Notes: generated from the letters alone by a model not told the origin. A DNA stretch of 64,000 bases from Magnolia sinica (GCF_029962835.1 NC_080577.1:27262501-27326500), one strand, 5' to 3'; shown: positions 22,601 through 37,664, counted from the stretch's first letter. Numbers and translations are program-made.

Positions 22601-25600
22601 GCTTCTCGGTCATCATTCTTAACTAATTCCTCGTTTTCAGTCTATTGTAGCTAATATTTCATTCCATATGGTTTGTTTAGTCTAATTAATTTTAAAAACA
22701 TTTAGATTCTAAGCATCCCTCCATAGTTAGAGCTTTATGTTTATGCCCTCCCTCATCTTGTTAATCAAGATTGCCATATGCAAATAACATACACCATGGG
22801 ACCTCATCTTGTAAATGCTTCGTTCACTTGTCCATAACCAATGTGTAAAACTATGGGTTCAATGCCTCACCCTAGTGTAAGCCTACATGAATTTGGGAAC
22901 TCACTTATCTCTCCACCAGTGGTCCTCACATTTGTTATCGCTCGCTCACTCACACGTTTCCTTAACCATGTTAAGATCTCCTCTTGAGATGCTTTTCTTT
23001 CCCAACATCCTCTGGATTAACTCTCTAGGGTCCCTACTCCCTATCCTATTCTTTATATTGGTCAATAAAGACCATATAGAGATCATTCCTCGTATCTCTA
23101 AATCTTTCCATTAGCTATCTAAGTAGGAAAATGGCCTCAATAGTTGACCTTCTTGTTATAAATCCAAACTGATTTTCTGACACTTTTATCTCACGCTTTA
23201 ACCTTTGTTTGATCACTCTCTCCCAAAATTTCGTAGTATTGACTCAAAAGTTTAATGCCACAATAGTTAGTCCAGATCTGTCCCCCTTTTTCTTGTAAAT
23301 AGGTACCATGGTACTATTGCCCCATTCATTTGGCATTTTTTTCGGTCCTACAAACTTGTTTAACAACTTTTTCCAACCAAAATAAATCGTATCTCCCATG
23401 TACTTTCAAACCTTTTGTGGCATACCATCTGGTCCTAGGGCATTCGTTTCTTCATCTTTTAAAGCTTCTTCACTTTGGATATCCGAATCCTACGAATGTA
23501 TTGCCTTTGGTGTCATTTGAGTTTATGATTCCTTTTGTCCTATGCTCTCAGAGCGGCCATTATCTAATAAGTTTTGGAAATAGCTTCTCAACCTCTCATC
23601 GATATCATTATCATCGTCTTTAATCAATACACTCTTGTCATCACTGTCATTGCATCTAATGGGATCTAAGTCCCTAGCTTTCCTCTGTCTCATTTTTGCA
23701 AGTTCGAAGACATCTTTCTCACTTTTTATGAGTGTATCCCTAGTCTATTTTAAAGATCATCACATGCCTTAAGTGTAGCCCTAGGTGCTATTCTTAAATC
23801 CTAGCATTAAAAAAAGAAACTATCTTCTATAGAAATGTCCAAACATCTCATCTGTAGGAATCATGTGGGCTCCATGTCTTGGTCAAATAGTCAAACCCTC
23901 TGAACCTAAATGTCTCCCAGTATTTTCTGGACAAAAATGGGGTCTGAAAGCACACACTTGTGCTTCCCAACTGGTCAACCGTGTGAACTGTGGCCTGATC
24001 TTCAGTCAGATTACTCCTTGTGCCTGCCTTTGGCCCTGCTTAAGATCTTTTGAAGATCAGGAGGTTCTCCTGCATCTGCATGGAATTTCAATCAGGGGTT
24101 AGTCATCGCTATGAATTGAAATGATCTTATCTTCATTTTGGACATTTTCCTAATTGCAATAAGTTAGTCCAATTGAGCATCCAAACCCGCCCTTAGCTAA
24201 ATCAGAGACACTACAAAGATTCTTATCCAGGACGTGAATAAATCAACAAAATAACCAACGGATTCTGTGTAAGTGGTTTCATCCCCATCCTCAGTGCATT
24301 ACTGTGAGGTAGGATAGGAAGCCACAACTGTTTCATTTCATAATGTTATTGTTTGTCACTTATTATCATGTGTGGCATGATTCTGGTGTCAAATCCTACC
24401 AGTTGAATACCCAGAATCATGTTATCAATACGTTTTTGCTGGACTATGGTCCATTCATGGTAGGGTTATTCGATGAACGGTCCGGATCATGTCTTCACGG
24501 GCACACACTATTCATTTTCCATTGGCATTTCATGGTTTCCTCATCACTCTTTCTTTGTTCATTACTTAGCTTCCTTTGAAGTTTTCTGCCTTTTTATTTA
24601 TTTATTTATTCATGTCTGATGATTTCTGCCTATTTAAGTTGCGATTGGATGGTTTTGCAGCAAATTCAAAATCCAACGGCCATCATGATCGCGAGGACTG
24701 CAGTGGCCCAGGATGATGCGAGTGGCGATGGCACGACTTCTACCGTGCTCTTCATTGGGGAGCTTATGAAACAATCGGAGCGTTGCATCGATGAAGGTTA
24801 GTACTTAGTACTCTTAACCGATTTAACTTTTTATCCATTGCTTATGCATTCTCATCAAAGGGTGCATTTCTTTTCTTGTTCTATCACGAAATCTTATGTG
24901 TCATTTGAATTACTTTCAATTAATGCTGAAGCATTACATTGAGTAGATTCATTTCAGTAGTCTCTGGTTAAGGGTTTATGCTGCTTTTGGATGCTCAATC
25001 GTGTTGATTCACAAAAAATCAATTTTAAAAGTGAAAATGGTCTAACTTGCTCCACTCTGATCATAATGATAGAGTTGGCCCGAAATAGTAATTATGTTTG
25101 TTTCGAGTTCAACTTGAAAACCCCTTAAAAAAAGAAAAATAAAAAAAAAGAAAAATCCAACTTGAAATGCATTTGATGGGAAGTGGGCCTGAATTTGAAT
25201 CCAAAGAATAGCATCAATAAATGCAGAAATTCGTCCCGCGAAGAAAAAAAAAAAAATCATAGTGGCAGTAATTCAAAGAAAGATAAAGGATTGTTGAAGG
25301 ACTTTCAACGGCCTTCTACGATATCACACCATTATGGAATATAGGAATCACTATTTTAGCTTATCCCACTCAATGGAAGCAGAAAATTCTGAAATTCTGT
25401 TTAAGAAATAAGGTGCCTATTCCATGTATTTCCTTGTATTTATATGCCTTTTTCTTCAATAATTTCCTACTTTAACTCTACTTGTATATGTCTTCGCTTG
25501 CTAATCAAGTTTCACAAGTAAAAGAAACTAAACAAGAAAGGAAATTAAGTAAGCTAGGACTATCTTTAGGGACCAACTAATCAAAATAAATAGTTAGGAA

Positions 25601-28600
25601 AAAAGAAAGTACCTCATCATTGTCATCTAAGCCTTGTCCCAACTAATAGGGTTCCTGTTCGTCATCCCACTTATCATGAACCGTATTCTCAATTAAACTA
25701 TATGTCCTCACTCCTCAAGTATTTTCTCACTACCCTCACCCATGTCCTTTTGGGCCTTCCCCTTGCCCTTTTAGAGCCTTTAACTTGAACCCACTGCTTT
25801 TACCCGGTGTAGTTCGTGGTCTCTGACTCTCTGTGGCACATGGCCCAACCATCTAAGTCTACATTCCCTCATCATTACCCATTGGTGCCACTCCTAACTT
25901 TCTTTGGATGCATGCATTTTTTATTTTATCCTTCCTCATCTTACCACTCATCCATCTTAACATCCTCTTTTCAGCTATCTCATCCTACGAAGCATGGTCG
26001 GTCTTATAGCTATGTTATAAAATTTCTCCTTTGGTTTGATTGGGACATGGCAATCACTTAAAACTCCAGAGGCACATCTCCACTTCTTCCACCCTGCTAG
26101 AATTCTGGAGCAACTTTCTTCTCAATCTCTCTACTCTCATGAATTATTGGCCCAAGATATTGAAAATGGTTATTTTGGGGGTGCTTCTTGGTCAACATTT
26201 TTAACTAATTCCTCGTTTTCAGTCTATTGTTGCTAATATTGCATTCCATCTAGTTTGTTTAGTTTAATTAATTTTAAAAACATGTAGATTATAAGCATCC
26301 CTCCATAGTTAGAGCTTTATGTTTATGCCCTCCCTCATCTTGTCAATTAGGATTGCCATTTGCAAATAACATACACCATGGGACCTCATCTTGTAAATGC
26401 TTCGTTCACTTGTCCATAACCAATGTGTAAAAATATGGGTTCAATTCCTCACCCTAGTGTAAGCCTACATGAATTTGGGAACTCACTTGTCTCTCCACCA
26501 GTGGTCCTCACATTTGTTATCGCTCACTCACTCACACATTTCCTTAACCATGTCAAGATCTCCTCTTGAGATTCTTTTCTTTCCCAACATCCTCTGGATT
26601 AACTCTCTAGGGTCCCTACTCCCTATCCTATGCTTTATATTGGTCAATAAAGACCATATAGAGATCATTCCTCGTATCTCTATATCTTGCCATTAGTTGT
26701 TTAAGTAGGAAAATAGCCTCAATAGTTGACCTTCTTGTTATAAATCCAAACTGATTTTCTGATGCATGCATTTTTAATTCTATCCTTCCTCATCTTACCA
26801 CTCATCCATCTTAACATCCTCTTTTCAGCTATCTCATCCTACGAAGCATGGTTGGTCTTATAGCTATGCTATAAAATTTATCCTTTGGTTTGATTGGTAC
26901 ATGGCGATCACTTAAAACTCCAGAGGCACATCTCCACTTCTTCCACCTTGCCAGAATTATGGAGCAACATTCGTCTCAATCTCACTGCTCTCGTGAAATA
27001 TTGGCCCAAGATATTGAAAATGGTCATTTTGGGGTGCTTCTCGGTCATCATTCTTAACTAATTCCTCGTTTTCAGTCTATTGTAGCTAATATTTCATTCC
27101 ATATAGTTTGTTTAGTCTAATTAATTTTAAAAACATTTAGATTCTAAGCATCCCTCCATAGTTAGAGCTTTATGTTTATGCCCTCCCTCATCTTGTCAAT
27201 CAAGATTGCCATATGCAAATAACATACACCATGGGACCTCATCTTGTAAATGCTTCGTTCACTTGTCCATAACCAATGTGTAAAAATATGGGTTCAATGC
27301 CTCACCCTAGTGTAAGCCTACATGAATTTGGGAACTCACTTATCTCTCCACCAGTGGTCCTCACATTTGTTATCGCTCGCTCACTCACACGTTTCCTTAA
27401 CCATGTTAAGATCTCCTCTTGAGATTCTTTTCTTTCCCAACATCCTCTGGATTAACTCTCTAGGGTCCCTACTCCCTATCCTATTCTTTATATTGGTCAA
27501 TAAAGACCATATAGAGATCATTTCTCATATCTCTAAATCTTTCCATTAGCTATCTAAGTAGGAAAATGGCCTCAATAGTTGACCTTCTTGTTATAAATCC
27601 AAACTGATTTTCTGACACTTTTATCTCACGCTTTAACCTTTGTTTGATCACTCTCTCCCAAAATTTCGTAGTATTGACTCAAAAGTTTAATGCCACAATA
27701 GTTAGTCCAGATCTGTCCCCCTTTTTCTTGTAAATAGGTACCATGGTACTATTGCCCCATTCATTTGGCATTTTTTTCGGTCCTACAAACTTGTTTAACT
27801 ACTTTTTCAACCAAAATAAATCGGTATCTCCCATGTACTTTCAAACCTTTTGTGGCATACCATCTGGTCCTAGGGCATTCATTTCTTCATCTTTTAAAGC
27901 TTCTTCACTTTGGATATCTGAATCCTACGAATGTATTGCCTTTGGTGTCATTTGAGTTTATGATTCCTTTTGTCCTATGCTCTCAGAGCGGCCATTATCT
28001 AATAAGTTTTGGAAATAGCTTCTCAACCTCTCATCGATATCATTATCATCGTCTTTAATCAATACACTCTTGTCATCACTGTCATTGCATCTAATGGGAT
28101 CTAAGTCCCTAGCTTTCCTCTGTCTCATTTTTGCAAGTTCGAAGACATCTTTCTCACTTTTTATGAGTGTATCCCTAGTCTATTTTAAAGATCATCACAT
28201 GCCTTAAGTGTAGCCCTAGGTGCTATTCTTAAATCCTAGCATTAAAAAAAGAAACTATCTTCTATAGAAATGTCCAAACATCTCATCTGTAGGAATCATG
28301 TGGGCTCCATGTCTTGGTCAAATAGTCAAACCCTCTGAACCTAAATGTCTCCCAGTATTTTCTGGACAAAAATGGGGTCTGAAAGCACACACTTGCGCTT
28401 CCCAACTGGTCAACCGTGTGAACTGTGGCCTGATCTTCAGTCAGATTACTCCTTGTGCCTGCCTTTGGCCCTGCTTAAGATCTTTTGAAGATCAGGAGGT
28501 TCTCCTGCATCAGCATGGAATTTCAATCAGGGGTTAGTCATCGCTATGAATTGAAATGATCTTATCTTCATTTTGGACATTTTCCTAATTGCAATAAGTT

Positions 28601-31600
28601 AGTCCAATTGAGCATCCAAACCCGCCCTTAGCTAAATCAGAGACACTACAAAGATTCTTATCCAGGACGTGAATAAATCAACAAAATAACCAACAGATTC
28701 TGTGTAAGTGGTTTCATCCCCATCCTCAGTGCATTACTGTGAGGTAGGATAGGAAGCCACAACTGTTTCATTTCATAATGTTATTGTTTGTCACTTATTA
28801 TCATGTGTGGCATGATTCTGGTGTCAAATTAATGGAATAAGGGTGTAATCTTGTTAAATGGTACTCACATCAGTGCATGGTACATCACGGAAGCTATCTT
28901 ACATCACTGAAGAAATCTTGGAGACCTCTAGAGTGAGTATTTACTCTTCCCATGTACCCAAGGAAACAAACCCAGCAATCAATAGGGCCTTGAAGGAGGA
29001 TGTGAGGAAGATCTAAAAGGGCTTGGACGGTGGCGAGAGGGATGTTGCGGCTTTTCTCACATACCAAAGATAGGGCCTCAGATAGGATTTTTTTGAGAAA
29101 TGGGATTTGCAAAGCTGACCCCAAATAGCTGGGACAAGCCTATGACAATGTTGAAGATGTTGGTGATGATTGTACCAAGGGAGGCTAATGAGATTGCAGA
29201 TGCTATTGCCAAAGAGGGGGTGACAAGAGTGTTGCTGTTGGATCGTCATTGTAGCTTTCTTGGTTGTTGTTCTTCTGTTTTTCTTTAATAAAATGACTCA
29301 TTTGCTCCTTGAAAAGGAATAACCTTCATTTTTCTGACAAGTGATGGGAATTGCATGTATTAATTCTGTTTTTGCATATTCGAATTCAAGACACTTGCAA
29401 ATGCAGTACACAAACACAGTATATACCGTGCGTTATTTGCGTTTCTACTGTCATGGTGTTATGCGCAAAATCAAGTACATTATATGCATGTATAATAATA
29501 TACACTGTATATAGTGTATATTATACAGACACACAAGAACAGTGACTCCTTTGTGTATCTGAAGGCTTCCATTTGAAATTGTCATGTAAACTTCCGTTTT
29601 CTTTCAGTTTTTACATGGTTATCCATTTTATGCTGCATGCTGGATTGAGATGCTATGCTTCTGTGCTTTATTTTGATCATGTTCGTTACTTCATTTTTTG
29701 AACAATGCTTGGTCTAGGGATGCATCCCCGTGTACTTGTTGATGGCTTTGACATTGCAAAACGAGCAACACTTGAATTTCTGGAGAAGTTTAAGACCCCT
29801 GTAGTGATGGGTGATGAGCCTGATAAAGAGATTCTCAAAATGGTCGCAAGAACAACACTAAGGACAAAGGTTTCAACTATTTTACTTCTTTATGTTTTTT
29901 GCTTTTCTAGTTTGAGTGTCTAATAGGAATTTTCTCTTGCATTTGTTTTTTTTTTATATTTAATTTTTTAATTTTTCATATGGACTGCCTTGAAAGTTTT
30001 GTATTTCTTCTTCTGTGCAGCTGTACGAAGCACTTGCAGATCAGTTAACTGAGATAGTTGTTAATGGGGTGAGAACTTGTATTTGGAGTTGACATTTGTT
30101 TTGAATTTCACGTTTCTCCATCCATATCTGTATTTTTCGTAACACGTTGTGCATTTTCCAACAGTGTTATGGTCATGAACTCATGGCAGTTTATTTCATT
30201 CTACCGAAGCAGAATGATCCCATGTGCCATTGGGCTCCAAATTCAATGTTGTACATTTACCGTTGAATATTACCTTTGTCTGTTTCTTGTCAGTTAAGGT
30301 GCAGAAATTCCTTCTGAGCATGTGTTTCTAATCTGTCTTGCTCAATCCTTTTGTTACTTTACCTCTCCATCTCCCTTCCTTTGTATGGTTATCTTGTAAA
30401 TTTATATCCTTACTATTTTATATCTACTGTTAGAAATTAGATCATATAAATGATTAGCCTTGGAAGCACCACCATTTCTACTCTCTTTGATAAGGTATAA
30501 GAAACTATCAAGTAATGGGTTATAAAATACTGGGGGTTCTGACTGCACTAGATAGAGATAGTTATTGTGCGTTTTCTTCTGTACTCATGCGCATGAATAA
30601 AGTTTTCAACATTTATTAAACGTTTCTTCCATAAAAGGACTTCCTTATAAATCCAGTAATTATACATTCTCTCTGCATATCACACGCATTTGAGTTGGAT
30701 TTTGCATTCTTTTAGCATTAGATGTTCTGTGTATGTGCGCGCGCGCCTCATCCTACTTCATGTTTAATGATTTAATCAGACTTATTTGTTTCCTTCCATT
30801 AAAACAATTACACTGTTCGATAAACTTCCCCTGACACCCTTCATTTTTAGCTTATTTCGCCCACCCCTCAGTAGACATTTGCTTAGTTGCAAGACTTGAT
30901 TTTGCTTCTCCGTATTTACATATATTCTTTTGTTTCTATGTATTTAGATTTATTCTTTATGTATCTCTGTGTTTGTTTGTGGAGGTTTCCTTGTCTGCTT
31001 CAATTTGATTTGTAGAAGTTTTTTGTTGAGTTCTATATTATGTGGGTGGTTAATTATAAATTTGTAATGTTAACTTTCATGATTAATAAATTGGATGATG
31101 GATATGAACAGGTGCTTTGTATTCGCAAGCCTGAGGAGCCTATTGATCTGTTTATGGTGGAGATTATGCACATGCGTCATAAGTTTGATGTAGACACACG
31201 TTTGGTATGCTTATCAGCTTTCTGTTATTATTTCCTGTTTGCACAGGCCAGACATTTTTCCTTTATGTTTAAGAGCTGTGTGCATTAGTTTTAATTTAGA
31301 TGCTGAACTAGGGTCTGGTAATATCTCAATTGAATTTATGATGCGCATATAAATATTAAATATTCTTCTGATCCACTGAAAAGGTTGCAAGGTAGGTCTT
31401 GTCATTAGTTTTCATTAGATTTTTTCTGATCCAGTAATGTGCGTAAGGAACATTTTCAATGTTGTTGTCTTTTCATCCTCCGTTCACTTGTGCATGTGAC
31501 AGTCCAAGGTATTCCATAACAGTAACAGTGGCCATAACGGCCACCACCGTTACCTTTACGATATGGGTCGTAACGGCCATTATGCTCTCTCTCTCTCTCT

Positions 31601-34600
31601 CTCTCTCTCTCTAATGAAAGAAAAAACCCAAAAAATCTGTATTTGCCCCGTAACGTTGAAAAAAAAATCCGAAAAACCTGTATTTGGCCCCTAACAGACT
31701 ATTACGGGGCTATTATGGTCTTTACAAGGCGCGTAATGGGCTGTTAATGGCGGGTATAGGTCATTTTTTCCATAACGGCTGTTACGACCATTATGACCTT
31801 GTAACGTGTATCGGTTGCCACCGTTACCTTTACGTAACGGCCTTTATGGCACACCATGTGTGACACCTTACTTCTCACTGTGCATGGTTTCTATAAAAGC
31901 TCCTTTAGTTACATGCAGTGTTCGAAGTATCGACATCGCTACGAGTTTCACAGGCCGGGGTTACGGAAACAATATTGACATCGCTGATAATATCACCGAT
32001 AACAAAAATGGGGGGAAACATGGGGAAAGTTGTGGAATTTTTTAGTGAAACTTCAGGAGATGCTAAAATGCTCATTTGCATATTTAGGAATAAAAAAATT
32101 GCAAAAAGAATGTATAGGGGGCCTAAAAGCCTGTGCCGTTGTATCCTTTAAAAAGAACACGTGCTGTCTTAAGAAATCAGTCCAACCATCCCATCAGTCC
32201 CATTTATCCATCTAACCTTCCATCCAAACATCCATCGATAGAATATCGAGAACACATGATATTTTGCTGAGAAATCGTCGACAAACCGAAAGGAAACGAA
32301 AGACTGTAGTCTCGAAATTACCCATGTGCGATAACGATAACGTCGCAATATTATCGTTAACAATTTGAACACTGTATACAACCATGCGCTTATAAAAAAA
32401 ATTGAAATGGAATTTTTTTTTTTTTCAATAAACAGATTTTTGGCAATATCGATACATTGGTGATATCATCGAAATATCGTTGATACACTGAAGATACAAA
32501 TGACACCTAGAATTTATACAGTAAATTTTTTTGGCGGTATCGATACATTGACAATACAAGCGACAACTGGAATTTACACAGTCGAAAATATTGGTGATAC
32601 ATTGGCGATATTGACGATACTTGGCAATACATGGCCGATAACTGGAATTTCTGATACTAGTGTTAGCCGAGCTGGAGATATGGATAATATTGGGGATACT
32701 CCGAACAATGGTTACATGTTAAATGGACAGTTTAGTTTCATAATCAGTCTTTCATGCTTTAACTGCTTTCCTTTTTAAAAGATATCCTTATTGCATGCTA
32801 AGTTGAATTTTGATGTGGTTTTGATGCTTCCGACGCATTTGTTATATAAAATCATTTTCTTGATTGGCACTCCATGATGCACTTCTGCTTGTGCATTTTC
32901 TTTGTACTTTGGTGAAATTCTGAATTCTATTTCTCATTTTTACAAGTTTAATGTAATTCTGGCTTTTCTAGGTTGAAGGTCTTGTCCTCGATCACGGTTC
33001 AAGACATCCTGATATGAAACGACGGGCAGAAAACTGCCATATCTTGACTTGCAATGTATCATTGGAATATGAGAAAAGGTAGTTAAAATTTCAGTCAGTT
33101 GTTTTTTACTAAAAAGTATAGGTTGCACATGCTAAGAAGATGTCAATGGAGATGGATTTTGTTGTAAGTCGTTTGAAAGGTATTTCCTATGGATGATTCA
33201 ATTGCTTATTTCCTGCTCCTCGTGGTAAGATTGGCAGGGATACATGCTGGATATTTATTGCAGTCGTTCATGAATACAATTTTTATTTGGTTGCATTCCT
33301 AGACATTTTGTGAAAAACTCATTGCAGTCTCAACTGTGAATGTACTTATCAATTATAATTTGGAGTTTATAAAGGCTGGTGTCTTGTTGGGAACACTATC
33401 GTCTGGCCCTACTTTCCGAGGAATTTATCTGAATTGGAGGAGGCCGAGTTCCTCAATTTCTTGTGTTCTCTTGAATGTGTTCATCAAGGAAGTTAGGGAA
33501 GACATTCTTCTATAGCATGGGATACCTCTAGAAAGTTCTTGCTTAAATCTCTAGCCAACTTGTTGGTTAGCTATAGCGGGCCCAAGCATTCTCCCCTGAA
33601 AAGGATTGCAGGCAGCTGGATTGGCATAAGCTGTTTTGGGCAACAAGATTGAGAGTCTTTGTCCCATTTCAGACTCGAGATCACCATGAAACTAGCTGAG
33701 ATGTTGGCATCTAATGTCTTCAACGCGCTTTACACCTTGTAGGCTTCTGGGCTCGAATGAACCAAAGGCCCTAGATAGTTGAGGATCTTGGTGCAGCTAG
33801 AAAGAAGAGCACAAGCTCTGATGACGACTTGAATTGATGGCTTCGACAGAATACAAATTCAAATCTTCACAAAAGCTCGAATCTTTATGGGCTAAATCAC
33901 TCTTTAATGGACAGGTGATGGATAGGTGTCCCCCATCCTAAAGACTTGAAGGGACACATTTACTGAGGGCGGTTGAAGAGGTACGCCACGTCTCCCTGTA
34001 GAAGAAATATCTCCAATTGGCGTAGTACTAGCGTGATTCTCCTTAAGACGTGGCCTTAAAAACGATCATCGAGGGCGTGCAAGGCAACTGCTGCCTTTGA
34101 GACAAGAAATTTGAATTTGACTATTATCATGAGATGCTAGAAGTTCTTCGCGATAAGGTAAGTTGGGAATCTCCTGAGAAGAAGCTACACCCTTCGGGAG
34201 GCCCATCTTGCCTGGCGTAACGCTGGGCCCAACAATGACACTGTTTCCCACACTAGACTGGCAAGTGGGCCAATCTCCTAGTAGAACTAGATTTGGGCTC
34301 ATCTTATAATTGGGCCTGGCACCAACAGGGCCCAACTCTGAGGTCCTCTCGATATTATCTGAGCACCCTCTACCCCTCGAGCAACTACTATTATTTGAGC
34401 TGGGGTTGAGCATCGAATGAAAATGGGGAAGTTTCTCGACTTGAGGTAGTTGTCGGCCGCTCTAAACCGCATGAATAGCCGCACATTGTGATGCTACTCG
34501 GGTCTCTCCATTGTGCAAACCTTGCTAGCGGGCAATATTCAAGCTCTTGGGATCGACGGATCTTGTTCTCTCATTCCAGCGGGGAAGGAGTGAGAACCAC

Positions 34601-37600
34601 CATTCTCAAACTTAGGAGCCACAAACCCCCCATGTTGTCTGTGACAACTTTAGGCATCACCTTCGACCTTCGGCCCTAATGAAAAGTCTCCTCTAGTGTA
34701 GCTCCTCCCAACATTTGGTGGCCTGGTCCACAAGCACAATGTCACCAAAGCATGAAGCTAGAGCACGAAAGAAATCGTTAAACCAAAACTACTTTAGAGG
34801 AAGTTCCATTAAATGAAACAAGGCATCTTTCGTACCAAAAAACGGACTAATCTACTATTTGCAGATGGACTCCATGGGATCTATGCATTGGAGCATACTA
34901 TTAAACAAGATCCTATCAATGCTCTCCAAATGGCAGAGCGATACCTAGACGGAAGAGGTGTTAAGGTGACATAGGAGAATGTCTCTCGAACCTAAATCAC
35001 AATAAATTTGAAACCAGATGAATAAATCCTGAATGGAAAAATCCGATCGCAATGATACTACTAATCAGGATTGGAACATATTCTATGCTTTTGGAACGAT
35101 ATCTGAAGGAACTGAAATTATTGGATGAGATTCTTGATCGAGAGAGACTTGAGATTGATGGAGAGGTTGGAGGTAAGGAGGGGGAGGGAAGATGGTTGGT
35201 AGGGGCCTCAGGTGGACGTGGTGGAGGCAAAGAACCCAAAAGAGCCTCTTTGTAGGATGTCAAAGAACTCAGTTGATTCTTTGAAACCTTCGGCACTGGC
35301 GACAAGGGAGGAAACCTTTGAGCATGTGTCATGCAAAGGTTTCTTTAGGGGAACAACTTTATTGCTCCTCCTTTGAAGCTAATAGCTCCTAGTTTACCTT
35401 TGGAGGGCTAAAATGGCCTACTTGTACAATCAACTCTCTGCCATTGAACTTTTGACCATTGAGACCTTTAGTGGCACAAGCCAAATCTTCTTCCTTCTCC
35501 ATATGAACGAAGGCAAATCCTCTAATTGAGGTTGAGCCTTTCACTTGCGGAATCACCACTGACCATTGAGACCTTCAATGGCACAAGCCAGCTCTTCTTC
35601 CTTCTCCTTATGGACATAGGCAAACTCTCTAATTGTGGTTGAGCCTTTCACTTGTGGAATCACCGCCTCTCTCACCTTAACAAACTTCCCAAAAACCCTA
35701 AAAAAATGGAGTTCCATCACTCCTCTGGGAACTGATTCACAAAAAAAGGGTAGGAAGTTCATGAAGGGGGTTAGGTTTGTACCGTAGGGAGTAACCTTTA
35801 CCTTTTTGCTTACCCTTATTGATGACTCTCCAACCATAAGAATTGCCATTGATGGGGTTAACGGGAGTTGAAACCACCCTTTTCCCTCTCGAGATACCTT
35901 TGCTGCGGTTGCTTTTCTGATTGTAGGGGTGAATGGAGCCTTGGGAACGGGGAAGGGATAGAGCAGAAGGGGCTCTGCATCTTGATTTAGAGCGATAAAC
36001 TGATCGACCTCGTCTCTCCTCTTGCCTATCCAACTGACTAGAGCTGCCGCCGGTCCAAGATTCTGTTTGTCTAGCTCCATTCTCATCAATGAAGTCTTCG
36101 TCTTAATCTCTCGCATCGTCAAAGCTTTGAGAACTTCTTTGCGAGGAGATGGAGTTAGCGTGCCAATGACCTTTTCCTTTGGATGAGAGAGGAGAGCCCT
36201 TTCAATTACCAACTCTTACTCGAGATGCACGATATGAAAATCGGGAATCTTGAGACCGGTTTCTAGACCAGTTAACAGGGCCATTTGTTGAGCGAGGATC
36301 TTGCGAATGGTTTTTGGATTGGGAATATCGACCTCTCCTCGGGAGAGGATCTCGAGGAGAGTGTCTGATTCATGAGAGCATATCATTAGCATGGTTCTCC
36401 ATTCTCATTAATGGCTCTTTGAAAGGCATTTTCATGGGGGGAAGAGATCTCCAGCAAGGATATCTGTTATCCCCCCTATTATTCTCAATTATCAGTAAAG
36501 CATTATCTCAGATGACATCCAGGGCTTTGCTGTTGGGTCTGATTCAGGGGATGTGCTTAGTCAACGGTGAAGTTGTAGTGACTCGTTCCTTATACGCAGA
36601 TGATACATTTCTGTTTGGGAATGGATCGCTCGAAGAAGCTTCATATTTCCAAGACTTATTTGTTTCAAAGCGGTTCTAATCAGTAGATCTTGAAAAAGCT
36701 GTATTTCTGGCATCAACCTTGAATTTGATTTAGATTTCTGGAGTCATCGGTTGTAGGGTGGCTAGTCTTCCTAGTAAGCATCTTGGGGTACTGATTTGTG
36801 CGGAAACCAAGTATCGACTATTGACACGTGGGATTCTACTATTGAGAAGATGTCAAGAAAATTAGCTTGCTGGAAAAGGAGACTTCTTTTGCTGGGAGGT
36901 AGGTTGGTTCTTATCAAAGCAGTTTTGGCCATTGTCTTGGTGTATATGATGTCTCTTTTTTCATTGTCCTGCTAAGGTGGCTAACAAAATAGAAGCTTTG
37001 CCAAAAGGTTTTCTATGGAATGATGAAGTGGGGACTCATAGAATTTATCGTGGTTGGGGCCCGTCTAAATATTATATGGGCTGTCAATATTGCATTGTTG
37101 TTCAAATGGTGATGGAAGCTGGGATGTGGGGAGGCTAAAGGCGTTAGGAGGGTGTTGACAGCCATATATGATATGAACTTGGGTGGGACAGTAATCTGGC
37201 TTCCCATAGTAAGGGGTCGCATATATGAAGGGGCATATCCTGGGCTTGGAGCTTCAGGTATAAATATCTTCGCCGATGTTGTCGAATCGCATATGCGATT
37301 ATGTTCAATCGCATATGCCTATGCGCATATGCGATCGTACAATTGCATATGCGACTACATATTTTTTGTTTTTTTAATTATTATTATTATTTTAAATTAA
37401 AAAAAATCGAAAAATGTAGAAAAATTCAAAAAAATAGTTTTAAAAAAGAAGAAGAAATTAAGGGTAACTTTCCTAAGTTAATAAATAATTAATTTTACAT
37501 ATTTAAAATATATTTGAGAGAAATAAAATCAATTAAACAATGAATTAAATAACAAGTGCTTGAATCTTGATCTTTCAACTTCCAAGAGAGGGAATGTAGG

Positions 37601-37601
37601 G

Positions 37602-37664
<63 letters not shown>

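Larger units (their letters stand above)
19955..24389 (+). repeat. Intragenic tandem duplication, copy A (4435 bp)
   Basis: This segment is repeated head-to-tail directly downstream as 24390-28824, with the same length and a difference of about 1 percent by eye. It starts in intron 2, includes exon 3 and ends inside intron 3. The 5-base word caaat stands at both ends and at the junction (19955, 24390, 28825), so the breakpoint has 5 bp of microhomology. The unit includes an antisense RTE-like LINE relic that itself carries an 853-bp tandem duplication. Confidence 0.95.
24390..28824 (+). repeat. Intragenic tandem duplication, copy B (4435 bp)
   Basis: Second copy of the unit at 19955-24389. 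After it the sequence continues with unique DNA (aaatta at 28826 instead of aaatcc). All landmarks sit at a constant offset of 4435 bp at the ends and at exon 3; small indels in poly-A runs in between balance out. Confidence 0.95.
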
